Assembly (NCBI GenBank): GCA_937967755.1 | Contig: CALBTA010000649.1 | Span: 1 to 12,365, forward strand | Length of the DNA stretch: 12,365 nucleotides | Direction of reading: 5' to 3' | From: an uncultured Planctomycetaceae bacterium | GTDB taxonomy: Bacteria; Planctomycetota; Planctomycetia; Pirellulales; Pirellulaceae | Shown: in pieces, positions 1-6,124 of the stretch | Position numbering within the stretch: position 1 is the stretch's first letter | Layout of the letters: every line of letters begins with the position of its first letter | Notes under the pieces: generated by a model | Seen by the model: the letters and a program-made list of their open reading frames with translations, nothing else | Database searches by the model: none | What the model was told of the DNA's origin: nothing | Position numbers and translations under genes: made by a program

Positions 1-826
1 CGTGAATCATCGGAATGACCGAGACACGCACATCGACCTCGCGGCCGCGAACCTTCAGCTTGATCCGGCCATCTTGCGGCAACCGCTTCTCGGCAATGTT
101 CAACCGGGCCATGATCTTCAAGCGGCTGATGATGGCGGCGCGGAAGTGGTTGATCTCCGGCGGAACGGCTTGGGGATGAAGCATGCCGTCGATGCGGTAG
201 CGAATCACCAGCGAATGCTCGCCCGCTTCCATGTGAACATCGCTGGCCCGCGTTTCGATCGCCTCGAGCAGCACCTCGTTCACCAGGCGAACGACCGATG
301 CCTCTTGGGCCATTTCCGAAAGTTCGCTGCCGTCGGTTTCGATCTCGTCCAGCAGTTCGATCTCGCCGTCGGATTCTTTTTGTGCGACGCGGTCTCCAAC
401 CGTTTCACTGGCGACCCCGAGGTGAGCTTTGATCAGCCGCGAAATATCATCCCGGCCCGCTAATACGGGAATCACCGACAGCCCCGTTGCCGCGCTGACT
501 TCGTCCAGCGGGTAGAGGTCAAACGGGTCGTTCGTTGCGACCACCAGGCTGCCGTTGTCCCGGCGGACGGGGAACAGCGACTGGCGGTGGATCAGGCGGC
601 GCGGAAATTTGTCGAGCAGCGACAGGTCGATCTCGGCTTCTTGCAGATCGATAAAGTCCAGCCCAACCTCATCGCCCAAAGCCCGCAGCGCCTCGTCTTC
701 CGCCACAAAGCCCAACTTAACGGCCTGGGCGACAATCGACTCACCTTCTTCCTGCGCGCGGCGGGTATCACTCAACTGCCGTGCGTCGAGCAGCCCGCGT
801 TTGATGAGTATTTCTCCGGCTTCCAT
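1..826 (-). CDS. gspE: Type II secretion ATPase GspE (PulE/PilB family), N-terminal part, cut by window edge
   Basis: The minus-strand frame starts at ATG 826 (an in-frame TAG lies four codons upstream) and runs off the left edge after 275 complete codons. Residues 1-137 match the N-terminal T2SSE_N/MshEN-like region, with a two-fold pattern around ILIKRGLL and GFVAEDEALRAL followed by GLDFIDL. Residues about 176-275 begin the ATPase core: VVRLVNEVLLEAI, the SDVHME signature (195-200), IRYRIDGML, and IMARLNIAEKRLPQDGRI (238-255). Walker A, Walker B and any zinc-binding cysteines would lie outside the window. In the family this hexameric cytoplasmic ATPase drives pseudopilus assembly through GspL and GspF. 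PilB is a close alternative. GspE is preferred because gspJ, K, L, M and D are nearby, although on the other strand. The MshEN motif is degenerate (MEAGEILI where RLGxLL is usual), so c-di-GMP binding cannot be assumed. Confidence 0.93.
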   Translation of the reverse strand, partial: MEAGEILIKRGLLDARQLSDTRRAQEEGESIVAQAVKLGFVAEDEALRALGDEVGLDFIDLQEAEIDLSLLDKFPRRLIHRQSLFPVRRDNGSLVVATNDPFDLYPLDEVSAATGLSVIPVLAGRDDISRLIKAHLGVASETVGDRVAQKESDGEIELLDEIETDGSELSEMAQEASVVRLVNEVLLEAIETRASDVHMEAGEHSLVIRYRIDGMLHPQAVPPEINHFRAAIISRLKIMARLNIAEKRLPQDGRIKLKVRGREVDVRVSVIPMIH

Positions 827-903
827 GACTTGTGACTACCTGAGAGACGCTGCAATGGGGATACGGGGCGGGCAGTAAAGGCGCAGAAAGAGCGCACAAC
901 TCT

Positions 904-912
904 ATTCTACCA
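904..912 (-). promoter_or_regulatory. Candidate extended -10 promoter for gspE
   Basis: Read on the minus strand the sequence is TGGTAGAAT, which fits an extended -10 (TGnTAnAAT). No convincing -35 hexamer is visible. Transcription would start near 897, leaving a leader of about 70 nt before ATG 826. A hairpin pair that could end the upstream transcript (950-1019) lies just before it, which suits an independent promoter. This is assigned from sequence alone. Confidence 0.35.
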
Positions 913-949
913 GCAATACCCTAGCGGTATGAGAATTGTTTCTTCGATT

Positions 950-980
950 GGGTAATACGGATTGCCGATCCGTTCTACCC
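950..980. repeat. Imperfect inverted repeat (13-nt arms)
   Basis: Arms at 950-962 and 968-980 pair at 11 of 13 positions around a 5-nt loop (TGCCG). It lies directly beyond the 988-1019 hairpin in the minus-strand direction. It may be a second part of a composite terminator or a small dispersed repeat. No function can be read directly. Confidence 0.5.
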
Positions 981-987
981 AACAGAA

Positions 988-1019
988 CGCAAGCCGCGCT
1001 TGGGAATGCGCGGCTTGCG
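988..1019 (-). terminator. Strong hairpin, probable terminator of the Spy-like gene
   Basis: CGCAAGCCGCGC (988-999) pairs perfectly with GCGCGGCTTGCG (1008-1019) around an 8-nt loop, giving a GC-rich 12-bp stem 33 nt after the minus-strand stop at 1053. On the minus strand the stem is followed by TTCTGTT, only a weak U-tract. Intrinsic termination is therefore likely but not certain. Confidence 0.5.
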
Positions 1020-1052
1020 AACGTCAAACTTTTCTACGCTAAGGGTTCTGGC

Positions 1053-1766
1053 TTAGGTCTCGCGGCGTTCGCGCCGGTCTTCGCGGTCACCGCCGCCTCG
1101 ATTTCCGCGGTCACCGCCGCCACGGCCTTGGAAGCCCTGGAACCCGCGTTGCTGGAATTCAAACGGCTCGCCCATCAGTTCGTCGTACTTCTTCCGTTGG
1201 GCCGGCGTGAGCACGCTGAGGATATCGTCCTTGGCTTCTTCGCGAGCCTTGGCGATTTTCTCTTCGAGTTCTTCGCGAACTTCATCGGCCTTCTTTTGCA
1301 TTTCTTCCAACTGTTCTTCGGAAATGTCGAGAGCATCCACCACAGCGTCACTGGTCAACGCCCCCGTAGTTCCACGGCGGCGGTTCTGCGATTGGAAGTG
1401 AATTTGCGCCAGCCGATCACGCTGTTGTGGCAACAAAATCTCATCGACTTCTTCCTTCAGCGACTCTTGCACTTCGGCCATCTTTTCACGCATTTCCGCG
1501 AACCGCTCACGGCGCTCTTCTTCATTCAAGTCACGAAGACCGGAGAACATGTCGCGCATGTCATCACGGGCTTTCTCGCCCAGCGCCCTCAGCTTTTCTT
1601 GCTGCTCAGGAACCAGTTCCAATTCCTTGACAACATCCTGATTCATCAACAACATCAGCGACGAATCGAACCCGCCGAATCCGCCACGGCCCGGTTGGGC
1701 AAAAGCGGTCGAACCAATCGCAACCGTCAGGGCAACAGCAAACAAACCAATCCAAGTTAGCTTCAT
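1053..1766 (-). CDS. Secreted coiled-coil protein, Spy/CpxP-like (LTPxQ type), Arg/Gly-rich tail
   Basis: The protein is 237 aa. Residues 1-23 form a Sec signal peptide (KLTWIGLFAVALTVAIGSTAFA) with likely cleavage after AFA. The mature part is charged and helical, with two related halves: about 44-122 (DVVKELELVPEQ ... ILLPQQRDRL) and about 140-197 (DAVVDALDISEEQ ... VLTPAQRKKYDEL). The LLPQQR/LTPAQR motifs recall the LTxxQ motif of Spy/CpxP periplasmic proteins, but this is a family resemblance only, and no chaperone activity can be claimed. Residues about 209-237 are rich in Arg, Gly and Asp with a repeated GGGDR unit. Start ATG 1766 has GGAG at 1779-1776, 9 nt upstream. It lies between the TPR gene and gspE on the same strand but is bounded by its own putative promoter and terminator. 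It could be a secreted or envelope protein. Confidence 0.85.
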   Translation of the reverse strand: MKLTWIGLFAVALTVAIGSTAFAQPGRGGFGGFDSSLMLLMNQDVVKELELVPEQQEKLRALGEKARDDMRDMFSGLRDLNEEERRERFAEMREKMAEVQESLKEEVDEILLPQQRDRLAQIHFQSQNRRRGTTGALTSDAVVDALDISEEQLEEMQKKADEVREELEEKIAKAREEAKDDILSVLTPAQRKKYDELMGEPFEFQQRGFQGFQGRGGGDRGNRGGGDREDRRERRET

Positions 1767-1775
1767 CTCTGGGAT

Positions 1776-1779
1776 CTCC
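1776..1779 (-). promoter_or_regulatory. Shine-Dalgarno site of the Spy-like gene
   Basis: GGAG on the minus strand lies 9 nt before ATG 1766. It supports this start, which also gives the signal peptide a normal length. Confidence 0.6.
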
Positions 1780-1788
1780 GGGAAGAGG

Positions 1789-1794
1789 ATAGTA
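1789..1794 (-). promoter_or_regulatory. Candidate -10 element of the Spy-like gene
   Basis: TACTAT on the minus strand lies 22 nt upstream of ATG 1766. It abuts the inverted repeat at 1795-1816, which would fill the -10/-35 spacer. The -35 position (about TGCTGA) is poor, so an activator or repressor binding the palindrome is a reasonable hypothesis. Confidence 0.3.
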
Positions 1795-1816
1795 GCTGAA
1801 TTTGCAAAAATTCAGC
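1795..1816. repeat. AT-rich palindrome A (9-bp stem, GCAA loop)
   Basis: GCTGAATTT (1795-1803) and AAATTCAGC (1808-1816) are perfect inverted repeats around GCAA. The core GAATTTGCAAAAATTC (1798-1813) recurs as its exact reverse complement at 1847-1862. It may be an operator half-pair in the promoter of the Spy-like gene or part of a structured RNA. Confidence 0.75.
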
Positions 1817-1843
1817 AGTTCTTGGGAACTGACCTCGAGTCTT

Positions 1844-1865
1844 TCGGAATTTTTGCAAATTCCGA
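1844..1865. repeat. AT-rich palindrome B, mirror copy of palindrome A
   Basis: TCGGAATTT (1844-1852) and AAATTCCGA (1857-1865) pair perfectly around TTGC, which reads GCAA on the minus strand. The centre is 49 bp from that of palindrome A. It lies 72 nt after the stop of the TPR gene, so it may also help end that transcript. Confidence 0.75.
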
Positions 1866-1936
1866 TACCGGGCAGCGCAAACCGCCCGTTTATTTTAACG
1901 CCAATCCGGGGTGATAGTTTCGGTGGCGAACGAATT

Positions 1937-4897
1937 TTATAGAACAATTTCCGGCGGGCTTTCCTCTTCGGCGATTGCCTGCTGTCCTCCAACCGGTTCA
2001 AAAGACAAATCCCCTGTAGGAGACGCGGTTTCTTCCACGTATTCGGGCACCAACGGAGCCGGCTGAACAGGAATCGGCCGGTTCGTCGTGCGGTGCGTCG
2101 CCAGGGCCAGGTCGGGATAAATATCAGTCGCCAGCAGCCACTCGTCCCAGTCCATTCGCAGCACACGAGAGGTCGGACCCAAGCGTCCATCGGCACACCA
2201 GCGGTCCAATCCCGCTTTGCCAGTCGGGCCAAGCTCGGCCCCTTTTTCGAGTTTAACCAACCACTGGTCCCATACCGGTTCGACAGCCCATTGGTCCGTG
2301 GGCGTCTTCATTTCCACAGGCGGCAAAACGACAGGCGGTTTGACCAGCGGCGTTACCGATGCCGGTGCCCGAAGTTGCGGCAGTACGCCCTGGCGCCCTC
2401 CGTGCAACCACTTCAAAACTGCCCGAGCGTCCGCATGGTTTGGCGAAATCTCAATCGCCTTCCGCAGGCAACCTTCGGCTTGGGCGTCTTCTGCCAATTG
2501 CAACAAGGCCAGTGCCCGTCCGTAATACGCTTGCGAAAGGTTCGTCTCCGGTGATTGAAGTTCGATGACCAAATCGTAATCACGAACTGCCCGTTGATAT
2601 TGCCCCATCGAATAAAACACCCGGGCCCGGCATTCGAACGCCAATGCGAACCGCAGGTCGTACTTGATTCGCGCGGCTGCCTTGGTCAGTTCGATGGCAG
2701 CGCGCTGGTGCTTTCCCGCCTTGGCGACCGCCAACCCACGGCTGCAATACGCGGCGATCAATTCTTCATCCAACCGAATTGCCGATTCAAAATCATGAAT
2801 CGCCTGCGGGATTTTGCCGATCGATACCAGGGCTTCCCCGCGCCGGTGATAGGCCATCGCGTGTTGGTCGTCACGACGAATCGCGGCACTGAAATCGCGC
2901 ACAGCTGCATGATAGTGTCGATTCATGCTATGCAGGTAGCCGCGCCCAAAAAACGCTCGCGAATCTTGATCGTTGATCGCAATCGACTTCGTGAAATCTG
3001 CCTCGGCTTTCGCGTGTTCGCCCAGCGCGGCGAATACTTCCGCCCGATCGCGCCAACAGCGCGCATCACCGTCGTCGATTTCGATAGCTCGGTTCAAATC
3101 GGTCATCGCTGCGGAAAGGTCGCCTAACCGTGCCAGGCAAACGCCTCGGTGATGAAAACAGACGGCACGTTCGTCACCCAATTCAATAGCCCGGGTAAAG
3201 TCATACTTGGCCCGCTCGAACTTACCGGCCCTCCAGAGAATCTTCCCTCGCCGGACGTAAGTTTCGCGCTGCTCCGGGGCGAGTTGAATCGCCATGTTGT
3301 AATCGGCGAGCGCTTCGTTGCCGGCGTTCAAAAATTCGTGGGCGATCGCCCGGTCGCAAAATAGCCCAGAATTTTCGGGGTCGCCAGCAATCTCTTGAGA
3401 CAGTTGGGGAACTGCATTCTCGGCGGCCGCTTGCCCGATCGGTTGGTACTCTTCCAGCCGCGCCGGTTGCAATTCCATCGCCCGGTTGACGCTGTCTATC
3501 GCCTCGCGGTAACGCCCCAATTCAGCCAGCGCTGATGCCCGCCAGGCGTGGGAGTCGGCGTCGTAAGGGTTGCGGGCGATGACTTCGCCGAAGTCGTCCG
3601 CGGCCGCGTCGAATATTTTCGCGCCCACCTGCGCGATGCCTCGGCGGTGGAAAACAGAAGCGGAATTCTCGTGCGCGGGGTCAATTTGCAGGCACTTGGT
3701 GAAGTCGGCAATCGCCTCTTCTTGCTGCTGCAAGCCAAGGTAGACATCGCCGCGGCTTTCATACGCTTCGAAGTATCGCGAGTCGAGGCGGATCGCCTTG
3801 GTGAACTCGCGGATGGCTGAATCGTAGTCTCCGTCGTGGGCCAAAGCCAAACCACGCCCACGGTACGCCGACGCCTGCACCGCATTGACTGCCAGTACTG
3901 CGTCGAAATCTTTCATCGCCTCTTCCGCGACGCCGTATTCGATGTACGCCCCGCCACGGGCTTCGAGCAATTCGATGTCGTCGGGGTTCAATGCAATCGC
4001 GGTGGATAGATCGTTGACCGCCTCGGCCAAGTTGCCCATCTCGCCTTGCAACTTCGCGCGTTCCAGCAGTGCATTGCGGTAGCCGGCATCCAGCGAAATG
4101 GCTTTGGAAAAATCGGCCATCGCGGCTTCACGCGCGCCGCGGCTTCGCTGCGCCAGTCCGCGTTCGTAATAGGCGACCGCGTAGTGCGGATCGCGCTTAA
4201 TCACCTTGGCGAAGTCGGCCACGGCTTTGTCGAAATAGCCCAGTCGCCGCAATGCTCTCGCCCTGGTGAAGTAAACGCCGCTGGTCTTTTCGTCGCACTT
4301 CACCGCCCGAACGCAGTCGGCCACCGCTTTTTCGTATTGTTCTAAGTCGAACAGGCATTCTGCTCGCCGGTGGTAAGTGGGGCCATGCTTCGGTTCCATC
4401 TGCAACGCCTGAGAGAAATCGCGCACCGCTTTGCCGAAATCGCCCCGGTACATGTAGGCCGTACCCCGCCCGCGCAGATCATCCGCTATCGCTTGGCCCG
4501 TGCGGATGGTGGTGGTGAAATCGCCGATTGCCTCATCCAGATGCGCCCCTAATACTTCGCGGTACTCCACTTCATTCTCGGGCGAGAGGCTGATCGCTTC
4601 GACGTAATCTTCAATCGCCTCGCTCCACATCCGCCGACCTGCAAAAGCCGACCCCCGCCAGGCGTACGCTTCGCCGTCGGCTGGGTTATTTTCGATCGCC
4701 AGATTGCAGTCCTCGGTCGCTCGGTCGAAGTCGCTTTTACAAAGATGGGCGTATCCACGGGCAGCGTAGCATTGGGCCACGTGTTCATCGGGCGCTTCGA
4801 CCAGCGCCTGGCTCAATTCCACAATCGCCTCGGCGAAAGCTCCTTCGCCAACTTGGGTTAGACCCGTGTGGAGGTGTTGTTGCCACTTCTCGTTCAT
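1937..4897 (-). CDS. Large TPR-repeat protein with C-terminal GYF_2-like domain
   Basis: From ATG 4897 the product is 986 aa with no signal peptide or membrane segment, so probably cytoplasmic. Residues about 6-830 hold some 22 recognisable TPR units (pattern AYxxRGxAxxxxGxxxxAxxDFxxAIxLxP) plus two shortened units at about 108-137 and 479-506. A linker rich in Pro and Val follows (840-865). Residues about 874-930 (VWDQWLVKL, LGPTGKAGLDRW, GRLGPTSRVLRM, DEWLLATDI) resemble the GYF_2 domain seen in many planctomycete proteins, and the acidic tail ends PPEIVL. TPR arrays act as scaffolds; no partner can be read here. A longer frame from TTG 5062 exists, but its extra 55 residues run through a palindromic repeat and are not TPR-like, so ATG 4897 is preferred. 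No clear ribosome site precedes it. The gene diverges from gspJ, but a secretion role is only guessed from position. Confidence 0.9.
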   Translation of the reverse strand: MNEKWQQHLHTGLTQVGEGAFAEAIVELSQALVEAPDEHVAQCYAARGYAHLCKSDFDRATEDCNLAIENNPADGEAYAWRGSAFAGRRMWSEAIEDYVEAISLSPENEVEYREVLGAHLDEAIGDFTTTIRTGQAIADDLRGRGTAYMYRGDFGKAVRDFSQALQMEPKHGPTYHRRAECLFDLEQYEKAVADCVRAVKCDEKTSGVYFTRARALRRLGYFDKAVADFAKVIKRDPHYAVAYYERGLAQRSRGAREAAMADFSKAISLDAGYRNALLERAKLQGEMGNLAEAVNDLSTAIALNPDDIELLEARGGAYIEYGVAEEAMKDFDAVLAVNAVQASAYRGRGLALAHDGDYDSAIREFTKAIRLDSRYFEAYESRGDVYLGLQQQEEAIADFTKCLQIDPAHENSASVFHRRGIAQVGAKIFDAAADDFGEVIARNPYDADSHAWRASALAELGRYREAIDSVNRAMELQPARLEEYQPIGQAAAENAVPQLSQEIAGDPENSGLFCDRAIAHEFLNAGNEALADYNMAIQLAPEQRETYVRRGKILWRAGKFERAKYDFTRAIELGDERAVCFHHRGVCLARLGDLSAAMTDLNRAIEIDDGDARCWRDRAEVFAALGEHAKAEADFTKSIAINDQDSRAFFGRGYLHSMNRHYHAAVRDFSAAIRRDDQHAMAYHRRGEALVSIGKIPQAIHDFESAIRLDEELIAAYCSRGLAVAKAGKHQRAAIELTKAAARIKYDLRFALAFECRARVFYSMGQYQRAVRDYDLVIELQSPETNLSQAYYGRALALLQLAEDAQAEGCLRKAIEISPNHADARAVLKWLHGGRQGVLPQLRAPASVTPLVKPPVVLPPVEMKTPTDQWAVEPVWDQWLVKLEKGAELGPTGKAGLDRWCADGRLGPTSRVLRMDWDEWLLATDIYPDLALATHRTTNRPIPVQPAPLVPEYVEETASPTGDLSFEPVGGQQAIAEEESPPEIVL

Positions 4898-5010
4898 CCG
4901 GCGGACACTGTGGAGTCGAGTGTTCGAAATACCGGGGGCGTGATTGCCGTAGTTCGCTCGGCGAACAGTTTGCCTTTCGCGGAGCGAAACACGACTATCT
5001 GCCAATTCAT
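4894..5010 (-). other. Possible 38-codon upstream ORF coupled to the TPR gene
   Basis: ATG 5010 on the minus strand opens a 38-residue frame whose TGA (4896-4894) overlaps the TPR start ATG 4897 as ATGA. The predicted -10 TACAAT (5022-5017) would put the transcript start at or next to ATG 5010, so it would be read as leaderless. Its residues IVVFRSAK come from the palindromic repeat. It may be a coupling leader peptide or chance, as the composition is not clearly protein-like. Confidence 0.25.
4949..4999 (-). repeat. Palindromic dispersed repeat, diverged copy
   Basis: On the minus strand it begins GATAGTCGTGTTTCGCTC, continues CGCGAAAGG, and ends with a diverged second arm, TTCGCCGAGCGAA. 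It matches the reverse complement of the element at 6156-6208, including GATAGTCG at the edge and TTTCGCTCCGCGAAA in the first arm. It lies in the leader region of the TPR gene. Confidence 0.7.
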
Positions 5011-5016
5011 AGCGTA

Positions 5017-5022
5017 ATTGTA
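5017..5022 (-). promoter_or_regulatory. Candidate -10 element of the TPR transcript
   Basis: TACAAT on the minus strand has no clear -35 (AGGACA at 19-bp spacing is the best candidate). The start would fall near 5010, next to an ATG. Together with the gspJ promoter at 5070-5078 it would form a divergent promoter pair. Confidence 0.3.
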
Positions 5023-5069
5023 GCGGAACGGCCGCGAAAGATGTCCTGTTCGTCGGTCCCAACGGGTCG

Positions 5070-5078
5070 TGTTATAAT
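5070..5078 (+). promoter_or_regulatory. Extended -10 promoter for gspJ and the JKLMD operon
   Basis: TGTTATAAT is a perfect extended -10 (TGn plus consensus TATAAT). The predicted start near 5085 leaves a leader of about 26 nt before ATG 5111. No good -35 is visible at 17 bp, as is usual for extended -10 promoters. No Shine-Dalgarno site is seen in the leader. Confidence 0.6.
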
Positions 5079-5110
5079 TTACGCTCCACACCCCCAGTTC
5101 GCGTCATCCA

Positions 5111-6124
5111 ATGAATCGCCGCAACCCTCAATTCGCCTTCACATTACTGGAAGTTATTCTAGCGCTGGCGTTGTCGGTTTTCGTCTTGGCGGCAATTGCT
5201 TGGGCGATTCAGTTGCATCTGACGGCACTGGACACCCGCCGTGGGGATGTGGAAGAATCGCAGCTCGCCCGCGCGGTGTTGAAGATGATCGCGGACGATC
5301 TGCACAGCGTGCTCGCCTATAACACGGTTGATTTCAGTGAAGCGGCCCAGATGGCCGCGCTCGATATCCCGGGGCTGGCTGGGGGCGATGTTGAAGCCGG
5401 GGATGAAAATTTCGAACTGCCGCCCGAAGACGAAGGGGCCGATGGTTCCGGTGATGAGGAAGCCCAGGACCTGTCGGCCGACCTCACCCCGGGAACGGTA
5501 CCCGGCATCTTCGGCAATCAGTTCCAAATTCAGATGGACATCAGCCGGTTGCCCCGCCTGGAAGACTTCGACCCCGCCCTGCAGGCAGCCGCTGGGGGCT
5601 TGCGGGATTTGCCCAGCGATGCGAAATCGGTCGCGTACTATTTGCAACCCGATATCGAACTTCCCGAAGAGGAAAATCAAGCGCTGTTCACCGACAGCGA
5701 AATACCTGTCGGCTCGTCGGCTTCGCCTGGCCAGGGTTGGGGTCGCGGGCTAGTGCGGCGTTCGCTCGATCGCGCGGCAACGCAATGGGCCTTGGGCAAC
5801 GGTGACTTGTCTCGCCTGGATGCGACAGGCGAAGTGGTCGCGCTGGAGATCGTCGCACTTGAGTTCCGTTATTTCGATGGCGAGCAATGGCTGCAGGCAT
5901 GGGATACCACGGAACTGGGCGGGCTGCCCATGGCGGTGGAAGTCGCCATCGGCATCGAAGCCGACGACGGTCGTGAGAACGGCCAACCAGTCGATCGCCA
6001 AACGAACGATACATTGAGCGAATCGGCATCGACGCGCGACGTGCGGATTTACCATCAGGTCATTCGGATTCCCGCGGCCCAGCCGATTCTTGAAAACGCG
6101 GAGGTGGAAACGGATGCCGAATAA
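5111..6124 (+). CDS. gspJ: Type II secretion minor pseudopilin GspJ
   Basis: The protein is 337 aa. The class III prepilin signal is MNRRNPQFA followed by FTLLEVILALALSVFVLAAI, with Glu5 of the mature protein present (E14). The residue before the cleavage site is Ala9, not the usual Gly. The C-terminal region, VALEIVALEFRYFDGEQW (243-260) then WDTTELGGLPMAVEVAI, matches the end of GspJ proteins. In the family GspJ sits at the pseudopilus tip with GspI and GspK, anchored in the inner membrane before extrusion. The protein is much longer than typical GspJ (about 200 aa). The extra length includes a very acidic segment at about 91-124 and a loop region at about 143-215. The start is set by the short leader and the promoter. 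Its stop overlaps the gspK start by 11 nt, indicating one operon. Confidence 0.88.
   Translation: MNRRNPQFAFTLLEVILALALSVFVLAAIAWAIQLHLTALDTRRGDVEESQLARAVLKMIADDLHSVLAYNTVDFSEAAQMAALDIPGLAGGDVEAGDENFELPPEDEGADGSGDEEAQDLSADLTPGTVPGIFGNQFQIQMDISRLPRLEDFDPALQAAAGGLRDLPSDAKSVAYYLQPDIELPEEENQALFTDSEIPVGSSASPGQGWGRGLVRRSLDRAATQWALGNGDLSRLDATGEVVALEIVALEFRYFDGEQWLQAWDTTELGGLPMAVEVAIGIEADDGRENGQPVDRQTNDTLSESASTRDVRIYHQVIRIPAAQPILENAEVETDAE
6100..6104 (+). promoter_or_regulatory. Shine-Dalgarno site of gspK (decides the start)
   Basis: GGAGG lies 9 nt before ATG 6114, inside the end of gspJ. It favours ATG 6114 over the in-frame TTG 6090. It matters because no usable start lies closer to the pilin segment, so the long leader must be translated. 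Confidence 0.7.

Noticed and set aside
2..463. A plus-strand open frame opposite gspE
   Set aside because: The minus strand clearly encodes conserved GspE motifs throughout this stretch.
916..930. Small inverted repeat ATACC/GGTAT upstream of gspE
   Set aside because: A 5-bp stem is expected by chance in an intergenic region, and it matches no known operator.
1082..1121. Direct repeat CGCGGTCACCGCCGCC, two copies 24 bp apart
   Set aside because: It lies inside the Spy-like gene and simply encodes the repeated GGGDR tail. It is not a separate element.
936..1760. A 274-residue plus-strand open frame opposite the Spy-like gene
   Set aside because: It is the shadow of a minus-strand gene that has a signal peptide, a ribosome site and repeated motifs. 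The plus-strand frame has none of these.
4898..5062. N-terminal extension of the TPR protein from TTG 5062
   Set aside because: The extra 55 residues cross the palindromic repeat and the candidate TPR -10, are not TPR-like, and start at a rare codon without a ribosome site.
6090..6113. TTG 6090 as the start of gspK
   Set aside because: ATG 6114 has GGAGG at proper spacing. The TTG lies deeper inside gspJ and lacks a site.
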